NCBI GenBank assembly: GCA_029261835.1
Contig: JAJDAO010000009.1
Coordinates: 207,891 to 271,890, forward strand
Direction: 5' to 3'
Origin: Deltaproteobacteria bacterium
GTDB taxonomy: Bacteria; Myxococcota_A; UBA9160; UBA4427
DNA: 64,000 bases
Position numbers and translations under genes: made by a program. Positions 42,952 through 52,068 of this stretch are shown here, piece by piece. Below the pieces are notes generated by a model. That model did not search any database, was not told the DNA's origin, and saw only the letters and a list, made by a program, of their open reading frames with translations. Positions within the stretch are counted from its first letter, which is position 1. The number at the start of each line of letters is the position of its first letter.

Positions 42952-43953
42952 ATGCGTGTGCGTTCGCTTCTCGCAGCCTTGTTGCCTCTGCTCGTGCTGG
43001 CGTTGGTCGGCCTCGCATTGCTCCGGTCGCCGCCGTCGGTCGGCGTCGAGCCCATGCCGCCAGCGACGAATGACGCCCTCACGATTCTCTTCTTCGGCGA
43101 CAGCGGCAGCGCGACACCGCTTCAGCGGCGGGTGGCGGACAGCATGGCGGTCGTCTGCCGACGGCTCGCCTGTGACTTCGGATTGATGCTGGGCGACAAC
43201 GTCTACACGAGCCGGCCGCTTCTTGGCCCGCAGGATCCAGTGTTGGAGGACAGCATCGGCCGACCCTACTCGGCGTTGGGCGACCGCGACGGCTTCGCGC
43301 TGTGGATGGTCATGGGCAACCACGACGTTCTTGCCGGGCTCGAGGCACAGCTCGCCTATGCGGCGCAGCAGCGCTTGCTCCAGCCCGCAGCGCTCGTTTT
43401 TGCAGTGCCGAAGCTGCCCGAGTGGCTGCATCTATTCGGTCTCTTCACGCCCACGCTCTTCAAGGCCGACGGGGTCGTCGAGGTCGCCGATCCCGCCGCG
43501 GACTGGCGCGCGCAGCAGCAGCGGGTGGAGGACTTCTTCTGCGACCAGAGCAAGCGCGGCTGGAAGATCCTCTTCGGCCACCACCCGCTCTACGCGAGCG
43601 CACATGGCACCGCCCAGCGTCTGGCATCGCGCCTGCTGCCGGTGATCCGTCGCTGCGGCGTCGATTTGTACCTCTCCGGCCACGCGCATCAGCAGGAACA
43701 CATTCACACAGAAGACATCGATCAGTTCATCCAAGGGGCGGCGTCGAGCCCCAGGCCGGCACGGGGTTGGTTCAAGGATGCTCCTGCGCCGCGCTTCTCG
43801 AGCGAGCAGCCCGGCTTCGCTGTGTTGCGCATCAACGCGCGTGAGGCGTGGGTCGTGTTCTTCGATGCGGAGGGCCAGCCGATCTATTCGTGGCGGGCGA
43901 ATCGATCCGACACCGCTCTGGACGATGAACGACATTCCGACGCGGATCGCTGA
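42952..43953 (+). CDS. Exported metallophosphoesterase
   Basis: 333 residues. N-terminal signal/anchor (LLAALLPLLVLALVGLALL). Calcineurin-like metal motifs in order: FFGDSGS (D), MLGDNVY (GDxV/N), VMGNHD (GNHD), LFGHHPLY (GHxP) and YLSGHAHQQE (GHxH), all intact, as in purple-acid-phosphatase-like enzymes. It probably hydrolyses phosphomonoesters or phospholipid head groups in the periplasm. Divergent from the SRP RNA. The next 225 bp (43954-44177) contain no gene. Confidence 0.85.
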   Translation: MRVRSLLAALLPLLVLALVGLALLRSPPSVGVEPMPPATNDALTILFFGDSGSATPLQRRVADSMAVVCRRLACDFGLMLGDNVYTSRPLLGPQDPVLEDSIGRPYSALGDRDGFALWMVMGNHDVLAGLEAQLAYAAQQRLLQPAALVFAVPKLPEWLHLFGLFTPTLFKADGVVEVADPAADWRAQQQRVEDFFCDQSKRGWKILFGHHPLYASAHGTAQRLASRLLPVIRRCGVDLYLSGHAHQQEHIHTEDIDQFIQGAASSPRPARGWFKDAPAPRFSSEQPGFAVLRINAREAWVVFFDAEGQPIYSWRANRSDTALDDERHSDADR

Positions 43954-44177
43954 CGGCCTCCAGAATCGATTGCGGGCTGTGATTCGCCTGCTGGCAACTT
44001 AGAGGATTCTCTGAAGGTGCGGCCTGCTCGGGATTCCAGCGTCGGACTTCGAGCGTCTCGTAGAGGAAGGAGTTGTCTACTGACTCGGCCGGCAGGCGAC
44101 TGCCTGGCGCTCAGTCCAGAACAGATCTTGATTCTGCGCTCGCGCGAGATTCGCTCTCGACGTCGTCCGCCGGCGGG

Positions 44178-44987
44178 CTACGCGCTGCGGGTCGACAGCT
44201 TCCCGGCCCGGTAGGCGTTCAGGTACGCTTTGCACCACCTGTCCTGACCGAGCAGGGCCGCAGCAGCCCGAAGCGTGGCCATCATCTGTTGGTCCCGCAC
44301 GTTGACGAGGAAAGCATCCACGCCCGCCGCGGCCAGCATACTCGCGAGCGTGCGATTGAGGAGTCGGCGTTCGGGCATGCCGAAGCTGACGTTGCTTCCG
44401 CCGCAGAACACTCGGATGCCGGCGCAGTTGTCGCGAATCAGACCGACCAGCTCGAGCAGTGACACGACCGCCGTCGTGTCCGTCGCGATCGCCATGACCA
44501 GCGGATCGACGTAGAGACGCTCCGGCTTCAGCCCGGCGGCTGTGGCGCGCTCGATGAGGCGCTGCACGATCGCGAAGCGCGCGTGGGGATCCGCAGAGAT
44601 CTTGCCGTCATCCATGCAGAGGGCCACCAGCTCGCAGTCGTGCTCGACCGCCAGGGAGAGCGTCGCATCGGCGCTGCCCGCTTCATCCGTGATGGAACTC
44701 AAGATGGGCGCCGGTCCCCGGTGCGCTTCGAGTGCGGCGCGCAGCGCCTCGGGGTTGGCGCTGTCGAGCACGAGCGGGAGTTCGACCGCTGTCTGCACCG
44801 TCTGGACCAGCCACACCAGGTCTTCGGGCTCATCACGACCCGGTACCGCGGCGTTCACATCGAGCATCTGTGCGCCGCACTCCGCCTGGCGAACCGCCAA
44901 CGCGCGGATTGCCTCGTCGTTGCGGGCGACCAGCGCCCGCATGACAGCGGGGATCGACGCGTTCAGCGACTCACCGATGAGCAACAT
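44178..44987 (-). CDS. Methyltetrahydrofolate-type methyltransferase (pterin-binding, MtgA/MtvA-like)
   Basis: 269 residues, pterin-binding TIM barrel: LLIGESLNASI, LDVNAAVPGRDEPEDL, PLVLDSANPEALRAAL, ILSSITDEAG, YVDPLVMAIATD, FCGGSNVSFGMPERRLLNRT and GVDAFLVNVRD. Such proteins move a methyl group between a corrinoid protein and tetrahydrofolate. The ATG overlaps the corrinoid-protein stop by 17 nt, so the two are coupled. In glycine-betaine or veratrol systems the analogous protein makes methyl-THF from the methylated corrinoid partner, the predicted role here. Confidence 0.85.
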   Translation of the reverse strand: MLLIGESLNASIPAVMRALVARNDEAIRALAVRQAECGAQMLDVNAAVPGRDEPEDLVWLVQTVQTAVELPLVLDSANPEALRAALEAHRGPAPILSSITDEAGSADATLSLAVEHDCELVALCMDDGKISADPHARFAIVQRLIERATAAGLKPERLYVDPLVMAIATDTTAVVSLLELVGLIRDNCAGIRVFCGGSNVSFGMPERRLLNRTLASMLAAAGVDAFLVNVRDQQMMATLRAAAALLGQDRWCKAYLNAYRAGKLSTRSA

Positions 44988-45627
44988 CTGCCTGTGAGCG
45001 CCGCTTCATCAGATTCTGGCACAGGATGACCGCCTCCGAGGCGTTCGGCGCCCAGCCGTCGGCGCCCATCGCGTCGGCCGCCTCCTGGCTGGTCTCCGCG
45101 CCACCGATGATCACTTCGAACTGCTCTCGCAGCTTCATGTCGCGCAGGTACTCGAGAACCTCGTTGCAGTTGGGAATGGTGGACACGAGGAAGGCCGAGA
45201 GTCCGATGATGTCCGCATTCATCTCCTGGGCCTTGTCGATGAACGTCATCGCCGGGATGTTGACGCCGAGCGAGTGGACCTCGAAGCCGACCAGCTCGAG
45301 CTGCTTGGCCACCAGCCCGTAACCGATGTCGTGCAGGTCTCCCTGCACGGCGCCGACTACCACGACGCCGCGCGACGGTCCTCGATCCTCGGGCAGGTGC
45401 TTGTCGATCAGCTTGATGCAGTTCTCGGCGAGCTCGCCCGCCATCATGAGTTCGCTCAGGAAGTACTCCTTGCTCGCGAACTTCTCACCCACCATCTCGA
45501 GCCCGCGAATGACTCCGTTTTTCAGGAGGTCGGCGGGATCGATCCCCTGCTCAATCGCCTGCTCGATCGCGGTCACGGTGCTCTCGTCAAGAGCGCACAC
45601 GAGCTGGGCGATTTTGCTTGCGTTCAT
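44971..45627 (-). CDS. Corrinoid (B12-binding) methyl-carrier protein, MtmC/MttC type
   Basis: 218 residues. N-terminal four-helix cap (PADLLKNGVIRGLEMVGEKF, EYFLSELMMAGELAENCIKL), then the cobalamin Rossmann domain with GDLHDIGYGLVAKQLELVGF (D-x-H-D-I-G; His ligates cobalt), NADIIGLSAFLVSTIP and VIIGGAETSQEAADAMGADG. It shuttles methyl groups between a substrate methyltransferase and the THF methyltransferase. ATG at 45627 follows AAGGGGAAG. Divergent from the MtmB-like gene, its presumed partner. No RamA-type reductive activator is in the window. Confidence 0.9.
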   Translation of the reverse strand: MNASKIAQLVCALDESTVTAIEQAIEQGIDPADLLKNGVIRGLEMVGEKFASKEYFLSELMMAGELAENCIKLIDKHLPEDRGPSRGVVVVGAVQGDLHDIGYGLVAKQLELVGFEVHSLGVNIPAMTFIDKAQEMNADIIGLSAFLVSTIPNCNEVLEYLRDMKLREQFEVIIGGAETSQEAADAMGADGWAPNASEAVILCQNLMKRRSQADVAHR

Positions 45628-45854
45628 CGGACTTCCCCTTGCTCGGCTCTCGTTTCGGTTTCGGCTCGGCCCGCGGTCGCACGGGCAAGATGTCTTGCGG
45701 TGTTGATTGACATGCGGGCTATCTTCTCCGTCGCGAGCTGCCAGCGCGGCACGATCCCAGCTGCTGAGCGGCAATCACCGAGCGGCCGTGCCCGTCGTGG
45801 CGGCAGGGTCAACGCTCGAGAGTTCAAGAGACACTAGCCCGAAATGGGACGCTG
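45628..45854. promoter_or_regulatory. Divergent promoter region of the methyltransferase locus
   Basis: 227 bp between the oppositely oriented corrinoid-protein and MtmB-like genes must hold promoters for both. TTGACA occurs at 45707-45712, but no convincing -10 element lies at standard spacing. No regulator gene is adjacent. Confidence 0.5.
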
Positions 45855-47201
45855 ATGATTCCGATACTCGATTTTCAGGAAAGGTCGCTCAGAGGGCCCG
45901 TAATGAAGAGTACGGCCTTTGACCTCGCATTCTCGAAGAAGGTCCGTGAGCTGGTCGCGAAGCACGGGATCGAGCGCGATCCGAACGAGCTGATCGTCAG
46001 CGACGAGATGGCGGACGCGATATTTCGAGCGGGTGTGGAGTTGCTGGCGGATGTCGGGCTGTACCACATGGAGACGCAGCGGGTGGTCGAGTTCACACGG
46101 GAGGAGATCCTCGGGGTTGCCGAGGCGTATCGGGACAATCCCCCGGAGGCGGTTTTCGGGCAGGGAGAGGATCGTATCGCCGTACGCTACCGGACTTGCG
46201 AAGAGGCGCGTCCGCCCATTCTGGCGGCGGGTCCGTGCGGCGCCATCGAGCAGGAGGTGTTCGATACGCTCGTGAGGTCTCTCGTCGAGGAACCGAGCAA
46301 CCGAGCGTTGGGGATCGCCGGGGGGGTGACAGCCGTCGACGGTGTCGTGCCCAAGGTGGGAACCCTGAGTGAGATGCACTGTGCGCAGTGGGAGTGCAAT
46401 AAACTACTGGAGATCATCGATCGCGCCGGCCGCCCGGGCATGCACCTGGGTCTGCTCTGCACCGCGAGCAGCGTGGGCGCGATCATGGCCTGCATACGCC
46501 CGGGCCTGCGAGAGCCGCACAACACGCAGATCGGTATTCACATCATGCCCGAGCAAAAGATCGACTGGGCGCGGCTCATGCTGGCGAAGTTCTGCGAAGA
46601 TCGCGGCATCACGCCGTGGACGAGCTGTGTCTCCATTCTGGGCGCGCTGTGCCGGCACGCGGCCGATTCGGCCGTCGGCCTGGTGGCGAATCTGCTCGGT
46701 CAGCTGTGTTATGGGCATGGCTCGCTGGCGAACTTGTTCGCCAACCATCTGGACAGCACTTGGGCAGATGTCGAGAGCCAGTGGGCTTTCAGCGGCGCCT
46801 GCCGCGCTTCGGAGCGGAATATCCGCGTCCCGATCGCCGGCGTTTGTGCGCCCACGATGGAGCAGGCGAGAACGGTGGCAGGGCTCTTCCAGTCGGTCGT
46901 CATGGCGGTGTCGAATACCGCCAGCGGCTTCAGCTACGCGTGGGTCGCGGGCGCCTCGGGGCTCGAGGCGCGGATCATCGGCGAAGTCATGAACGCCGTC
47001 GCGGGTATGAAGCGCGAAGATGCCAGCGAGTTGCTCAAGCGGATCGTCGCCGACATTCCGAAGCAGATCGAGGTCGCGCCGGAGCCCAGAGAGATGCAGG
47101 AGGTCTACGACATGAAGGCGGCCCGGCCGACGCCCGCCTACGAGGCCGAGCTGTTGCGGGGCCGGGACGATCTCGCCCGGCTGGGCGTGCCATTCGCTTG
47201 A
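45855..47201 (+). CDS. MtmB-family corrinoid methyltransferase without pyrrolysine
   Basis: 448 residues, colinear with archaeal monomethylamine methyltransferase MtmB. Shared regions are ADAIFRAGVELLADVGLYHM, VVEFTREEIL, ILAAGPCGAIEQEVF, IDRAGRPGMHL, GASGLEARIIGEVMNAVAGM and YDMKAARPTPAYE with the final DDLARLGVPF. In MtmB the residue after AGRPGMGV is pyrrolysine (UAG); here the codon is GGT (Gly199, bases 46449-46451) and the gene has no internal stop. It should transfer a methyl group from an unknown substrate to the adjacent corrinoid protein. ATG 45855, or 45903 as an alternative. Confidence 0.8.
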   Translation: MIPILDFQERSLRGPVMKSTAFDLAFSKKVRELVAKHGIERDPNELIVSDEMADAIFRAGVELLADVGLYHMETQRVVEFTREEILGVAEAYRDNPPEAVFGQGEDRIAVRYRTCEEARPPILAAGPCGAIEQEVFDTLVRSLVEEPSNRALGIAGGVTAVDGVVPKVGTLSEMHCAQWECNKLLEIIDRAGRPGMHLGLLCTASSVGAIMACIRPGLREPHNTQIGIHIMPEQKIDWARLMLAKFCEDRGITPWTSCVSILGALCRHAADSAVGLVANLLGQLCYGHGSLANLFANHLDSTWADVESQWAFSGACRASERNIRVPIAGVCAPTMEQARTVAGLFQSVVMAVSNTASGFSYAWVAGASGLEARIIGEVMNAVAGMKREDASELLKRIVADIPKQIEVAPEPREMQEVYDMKAARPTPAYEAELLRGRDDLARLGVPFA

Positions 47202-47301
47202 GCCGCGGCTTCTACGGCGTGATTCCGGTATGCTGACAGGCGAGTCGGGCTTCTCAGCAATCGCCTCACCCCGACGAAAGCGAGCATCGCCGGAGCTCAT
47301 C

Positions 47302-48981
47302 ATGGCCAGCCCCCGTCTTCCCCGATCACCCGCCCCCCAGACGTTCGAAGTGCGCCACGGCACGACCGATGGTGTGACGATCCCTTGGGATGCCGAAGTT
47401 GATGTCGCCGTTGTCGGCTTCGGAGGCGCCGGCGCCTCGGCCGCCGTCGAGGCCGCCTCGAGCGGTGCCAGCGTACTGGTGGCCGAGCGTTTCGCGGGCG
47501 GTGGTGCCACGCGTATGAGTGGCGGGGTGGTGTACGCGGGCGGCGGCACGCAGTTGCAGCGCTCGGCCGGCTACGACGATACGCCTCGCGAGATGCTTCG
47601 GTATCTCGAGCAGGAGACCGGCGATTCCGTTCCCCAGGAGGTGTTGCGGGCCTTCTGCGAGAAGAGCACCCCGAATCTCGAGTGGCTGGAGAGCCTGGGC
47701 GTGCCGTATCCAAGCGGCTTCGAGTCTGCCAAGACATCCTACCCGAGCGACGGCACGACGCTGTACTTCTCGGGCAATGAGAATGCGCCGCCGTACTGTG
47801 ACCGCGCAAGGCCAGCGCCGCGCGGCCATCGCGCTCTGGGAAAGGGTTTGACGGGAAAGGTCCTCTTCGAACCCCTACGGCGGGCGGCTTTGGAACGCGG
47901 CGTCGCAGTGCACTATCGCACTTCGGCCCGACGCCTGATCGCGGACGAAGAGGGCCGCGTGATCGGTGTCGAAGTCCGGTCACTCTCCTCGTCTCGCCTC
48001 GTGCGGGGCCTGCATGACATGTTGTTTCTCGCCGGCAGTCGACTGGGCACGCGTGGTACGAGTGTTCTGAAGCTCTGTGGCCGGTTGCTCGAACGGCTCG
48101 AGGCGTTGTGCGGGACGACCTTGCGCGTACGCGCCCGCGGCGGCGTGATCATCGCGGCGGGCGGTTTCATCTTCAATCCGGAGATGACGGCCGAGTACAT
48201 CCCCAAGTATTCCAAGACCATGCGTCTGGGCACCATCGGCGATGACGGCAGCGGCATCGATCTCGGGCGGTCGGTCGGGGCGGGTGTTCGCAAGATGGAG
48301 AAGGGGACCGCCTGGATGTTCATCAATCCGCCGGCGGGGCTCTCGAAGGGTGTTCTGCTCGACGCCGACGCTCGCCGTGTCTGCAACGAAGAGCTCTACG
48401 GCGCGGCTCTCGGTGAGTGCATCGCCGAGCAGCACGATGGCCGCGCCATCCTGCTGCTCGACAAGAAGTCCTGGAGCGAGGCGCGGGACGAGATCTTCCG
48501 TGACCGCAAGCCGAACTTTCAGTCTCTCATGGGACTCATCAACCTCTACATCAACAACGCGAGGGCGGATTCGCTCGACGCGCTGGCCGCCAAGTGCGGA
48601 ATCTCCCCTCAAGCCCTGCAGCGAGCCGTCGAAAGCTACAACGCCGGTGTCGAGAGCGGCGAGGACGCCACGGGCAAGAGCGCCAAGTCACTCCAGCTCA
48701 TCGACACGCCGCCGTTCTACGCCGTCGACTGCGACATCGACAACGGCCGGTTTCTCACGCCGTCGATTTCACTCGGAGGCCTGTCCGTGAACGGGTTCAC
48801 GAGCCAGGTACTGCGGGAGGACGGCGCTCCCATTGAAGGGCTCTACGCGGCGGGACGCAGCGCTGTGGGCGTGTGCTCGCATTCCTACGTCAGCGGCCTG
48901 TCGATTGCCGACGGCATCTTCGCCGGGCGCAACGCCGGCAAGAGCGCGGCCGAGGCAGCGGCGAAGCTGAAGAGTTCGTAG
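47302..48981 (+). CDS. FAD-dependent dehydrogenase (KSTD/fumarate-reductase flavoprotein type)
   Basis: 559 residues. N-terminal dinucleotide fold VDVAVVGFGGAGASAAVEAA, ERFAGGGATRMSGGVVYAGG, the substrate-domain region RARGGVIIAAGGFIFNP, and the C-terminal FAD loop LYAAGRSAVGVCSHSYVSGL..GRNAG. It resembles 3-ketosteroid delta-1-dehydrogenases and urocanate/fumarate reductases. ATG 47302 is chosen, with GGAG just upstream; an ATG at 47230 would add 24 residues. It is 100 bp after the MtmB-like gene, same strand, so it may prepare or finish the demethylated substrate. Confidence 0.8.
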   Translation: MASPRLPRSPAPQTFEVRHGTTDGVTIPWDAEVDVAVVGFGGAGASAAVEAASSGASVLVAERFAGGGATRMSGGVVYAGGGTQLQRSAGYDDTPREMLRYLEQETGDSVPQEVLRAFCEKSTPNLEWLESLGVPYPSGFESAKTSYPSDGTTLYFSGNENAPPYCDRARPAPRGHRALGKGLTGKVLFEPLRRAALERGVAVHYRTSARRLIADEEGRVIGVEVRSLSSSRLVRGLHDMLFLAGSRLGTRGTSVLKLCGRLLERLEALCGTTLRVRARGGVIIAAGGFIFNPEMTAEYIPKYSKTMRLGTIGDDGSGIDLGRSVGAGVRKMEKGTAWMFINPPAGLSKGVLLDADARRVCNEELYGAALGECIAEQHDGRAILLLDKKSWSEARDEIFRDRKPNFQSLMGLINLYINNARADSLDALAAKCGISPQALQRAVESYNAGVESGEDATGKSAKSLQLIDTPPFYAVDCDIDNGRFLTPSISLGGLSVNGFTSQVLREDGAPIEGLYAAGRSAVGVCSHSYVSGLSIADGIFAGRNAGKSAAEAAAKLKSS

Positions 48982-49102
48982 ACCGCGTGCTGCGCCGCTT
49001 CGCACTGGCGCAGACGAAGCCGGCGAGCACTCGCTCCGGCGGACACAGGCTTCTGAGACAGGGCGCCAGAGTTCGGCAATCACATCCGACGGAGGCAGGA
49101 CA

Positions 49103-51028
49103 ATGCAGTTGTTCGAGCGGTCGAGAATCGGAGGCATGGAGCTCAAGAATCGCGTCGCGATGGCGCCGATGGGGACCAACGGGCTGACGGATATCGACTG
49201 CGGTTATTCGCGCCGTCTGATCGACTTCTACGCCGCTCGGGCCAAGGGCGGCTGTGGCATGATCATGACGGGCGCGGCTGTCACCAACACGGAGATCGAG
49301 GCGGGGATCTCGCACTTCCTTCCGCGGCTCACTACACCGGCCTACATGGGGCGATTGAGCGAGCTCTGCGATGCCGTTCATCACCACGGCTCGAAGCTCG
49401 TGCTGCAGCTCACAGTTGGCTTCGGGCGCGTGAACTTCATCGAGGCGAACCCGATCCAGCCCATCTCCGCGTCCGAGGTTCCCTGCTTTCTCGATCCCAG
49501 CGTGACCACGCGTGCGCTCACGAAGGACGAGATTCAGCAGCTCGTGATCTCCTTCGCCACCGGGGCGGGCATGGCTCAGGTCTGTGGCGTCGACGCCATC
49601 GAGATCTCCGGTTATGGCGGCTACCTGCTCGATCAGTTCCAGAGCGCACTTTGGAACAATCGCACTGATGAGTATGGTGGCGACCTCGACGGGCGGATGC
49701 GCTTCTCGATGGAGATCATCGGGGCGACACGGCACGCGGTGGGCGATCTCCCCATCATCTTCAAGTTCACGCCGGATCACTACATCGAGGGTGGGCGCAC
49801 CATCGACGAAGGGCTGGAGATCGCGAGGCGCCTCGAGGCGGCGGGAGTGGACGCGTTGCACGTGGACGGCGGCTGCTACGAAGTGTGGAATCGAGTGGTG
49901 CCCAGCATGTACGAGGAGCCGGGCTGCCAGGTGGTGCTCTGCGAGGCGGTCAAGAAGGCGGTGAGTCTTCCCGTGATCGCGAACGGAAAGCTCGGGGACC
50001 CGGCACTGGCCGAGAGTGTGATCGAGGACGGCAAGGCCGACTACGTCGCGCTCGGCAGGCCGGTACTCGCTGACCCGGAGTGGGCCAACAAGGCGAAGGC
50101 GGGCCGATACCAGGACATCAGGCCGTGCATCGGCTGCAATGAAGCCTGCATCGGGCGCGGTTACGAAATGAAGTACCTGAGTTGCACCGTGAATCCGCTG
50201 ACCGGCATGGAGAGCATCTTCGCGTTGAGCCCGGTGGAGAAGAAGAAGTCGGTGCTCGTGATTGGCGGCGGCCCGGGTGGCATGGAGGCCGCCCGCGTTG
50301 CGGCTTTACGCGGCTGCGAGGTCACTCTGTGGGAGCGGAGTGATCGGCTCGGTGGCAAGATGAGGACGGCGGCCGTGCCCGAATTCAAGAAGGACATCAG
50401 CCCACTCATCGACTACATGGCGAGGCAGGTCGACGCTGAAGGCGTGAAGGTCGAGCTGGGGAAGAAGGCGACGGCAGACGCGGTGCGAGCACTGAGCCCC
50501 GATGTCACCATCATCGCCACGGGCTCGCTGCTCGCCCGGCCGGCGATTCCCGGTCTGGAGGAGGGCTACGCCGTGAGTTCCGTCGACCTGCTCGATGGCA
50601 ATGCGCAGGTCGGCGAGCGCATCGTGCTGGTCGGCGGAGGTCTGTGCGGCTGTGAAGCCGCGGTCCATCTGGCGCAGCAGGGCAAGAAGGTCACCGTGGT
50701 GGAGATGCTGGAAGACATCGCCCTGGGGACCAACATCAACACGCTGATGGGGATCAAGACGCTGGTCGCGCAGAGCGGCGTCGGGGTGCGCTGTGGCGCT
50801 CGCATCGTGGAGATCACACGCGAAGGCGTCGTGCTCGAAACGGGCGATGGGCGCGAGACGCTCGAGGCGGACAGCGTCGTGCTCGCGACCGGATTCGAGG
50901 CCGACGCGGTGCTTCGCGACGAACTCGAGACGTTCGTCTCCGAAGTCACGACGGTCGGCGACTGCGCCAGGCCCGGGAACATCCTGACCGCCATTTGGGG
51001 TGGCTTCCACGCTGCACGCGTGCTCTGA
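49103..51028 (+). CDS. NADH:flavin oxidoreductase with 4Fe-4S and FAD domains (TMADH/dienoyl-CoA reductase type)
   Basis: 641 residues. N-terminal old-yellow-enzyme barrel (LFERSRIGGMELKNRVAMAP, YGGYLLDQFQSALWNNRTDE, RPVLADPEWANKA). The Fe-S motif is CIGCNEACIGRGYEMKYLSC (CxxCxxxC with a fourth Cys). The C-terminal FAD/NAD domains have VLVIGGGPGGMEAARVAA and IVLVGGGLCGCEAAVHLAQQ. The family includes trimethylamine dehydrogenase, 2,4-dienoyl-CoA reductase and BaiCD/H-type enoate reductases. Third same-strand gene after the MtmB homologue, 121 bp after the KSTD-like gene. Confidence 0.85.
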   Translation: MQLFERSRIGGMELKNRVAMAPMGTNGLTDIDCGYSRRLIDFYAARAKGGCGMIMTGAAVTNTEIEAGISHFLPRLTTPAYMGRLSELCDAVHHHGSKLVLQLTVGFGRVNFIEANPIQPISASEVPCFLDPSVTTRALTKDEIQQLVISFATGAGMAQVCGVDAIEISGYGGYLLDQFQSALWNNRTDEYGGDLDGRMRFSMEIIGATRHAVGDLPIIFKFTPDHYIEGGRTIDEGLEIARRLEAAGVDALHVDGGCYEVWNRVVPSMYEEPGCQVVLCEAVKKAVSLPVIANGKLGDPALAESVIEDGKADYVALGRPVLADPEWANKAKAGRYQDIRPCIGCNEACIGRGYEMKYLSCTVNPLTGMESIFALSPVEKKKSVLVIGGGPGGMEAARVAALRGCEVTLWERSDRLGGKMRTAAVPEFKKDISPLIDYMARQVDAEGVKVELGKKATADAVRALSPDVTIIATGSLLARPAIPGLEEGYAVSSVDLLDGNAQVGERIVLVGGGLCGCEAAVHLAQQGKKVTVVEMLEDIALGTNINTLMGIKTLVAQSGVGVRCGARIVEITREGVVLETGDGRETLEADSVVLATGFEADAVLRDELETFVSEVTTVGDCARPGNILTAIWGGFHAARVL

Positions 51029-51090
51029 TCGGGGATTCTCGAGGTTCTGCCGGAAAAGAAGCGCGCGAGGCGGCTCGCTGGCGTCGCCGA

Positions 51091-51999
51091 CTACGAGCGG
51101 GTGCGGTTCTCGGCGCGGCGCGCATGCCTGCGGCTGCGCTGACTGCCCGCCAGATGCAGGCCCGCGAGCCCGAGAATCAGCAGCACGGCTGTTCCCGGCT
51201 CGGGGGCGGTGGCGATGGCGCCGAGCCCGAGGTTCACGGAGGCGCCCGCCGCGAGCGAGAGGTTGTACTGGAATGCCGCGCTGAAGTCGTCGGGCCCGAA
51301 GTTGCTCAGCGAATCGCTCAGATCGCCAGCGCTCCCCATGCCATTGAGGAGATTGCGCGTCGCGGGATAGGCCTGCACCTCGAAGTGGTCGGCCGCGCCG
51401 GCGCCCGAAGCGAGCCAGACGAATTGCGTCGTGCTCGTCGGTGAAGAATCCGAGACGACGATACGATTGACGTTGGCCACGGCCGTGTCGTCCGCATAGT
51501 CGCCGGCACCGTCCAGGTCGAGGTCCAGGTAGCTGTAGAAGACGAGGTCGAGCACGCCGCTGGAGAGGTTCGTGAGGCTCACGTCCCAGGTGAAGCCGTC
51601 CGCATCGGCCGCGCCAGTGTCATCGACGAGTCCGAACGTGTACTGGATGCGAACGTCACCCGCCGCCAAGCCGAGCGCTGTGGCGCCGGCCGGGTCGAGG
51701 TCGACCGTCGACGTCGCCGTCGCGCCGGAGCCCGCGATGGCACTGACGACGTTGAAGTTCGCATTCCTGACCGCGACGACCCCGTTGGCATTCCCCAGGT
51801 AGCCGTACATCTGGTACAGCTGGTCCGTCGCGCCGCTGTCGAAAGACAGAAAGCTGCTACCTGCCGTGAAGCCGTAGCTGCCCAGGTTGCGAACCACGAC
51901 ATCGCCGTCGGTGATATCCAGAGCATTCACGACGCTCGCCTGGAGCAGCAATGCGCAGATGAGAAGAGTGCTTCGAATCGTGGCTCTTGCAGACATCAT
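51091..51999 (-). CDS. PEP-CTERM exported protein
   Basis: 302 residues. Signal peptide STLLICALLLQASVVNAL. The body is acidic and beta-rich, low in charge variety, as in many PEP-CTERM matrix proteins. The end APEPGTAVLLILGLAGLHLA, then SQRSRRHARR, is a canonical PEP-CTERM signal (PEP, hydrophobic helix, Arg-rich tail) for exosortase processing. ATG-ATG start at 51999/51996. Probably an exopolysaccharide-associated surface protein. Confidence 0.85.
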   Translation of the reverse strand: MMSARATIRSTLLICALLLQASVVNALDITDGDVVVRNLGSYGFTAGSSFLSFDSGATDQLYQMYGYLGNANGVVAVRNANFNVVSAIAGSGATATSTVDLDPAGATALGLAAGDVRIQYTFGLVDDTGAADADGFTWDVSLTNLSSGVLDLVFYSYLDLDLDGAGDYADDTAVANVNRIVVSDSSPTSTTQFVWLASGAGAADHFEVQAYPATRNLLNGMGSAGDLSDSLSNFGPDDFSAAFQYNLSLAAGASVNLGLGAIATAPEPGTAVLLILGLAGLHLAGSQRSRRHARRAENRTRS

Positions 52000-52030
52000 T
52001 TGCGGCTGACGCCGTCCTTCCGAGCCGGGC

Positions 52031-52068
52031 GCCCCACGATTCAGCGATTTGTTCCGCTCGCGTGGGGC
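52031..52068. promoter_or_regulatory. Hairpin upstream of the PEP-CTERM gene
   Basis: GCCCCACG and CGTGGGGC form an 8-bp stem around a 22-nt loop that itself contains AGCG..CGCT. It starts 32 bp upstream of the PEP-CTERM gene start. Possible leader structure or operator. The rest of 52000-52392 shows no gene. Confidence 0.4.

Noticed and set aside
44014..44083. Frame reading LLGIPASDFERLVEEGVVY, like the C-terminus of a CaiB/BaiF CoA-transferase
   Set aside because: Only about 22 codons with an upstream stop; too short to support a gene remnant.
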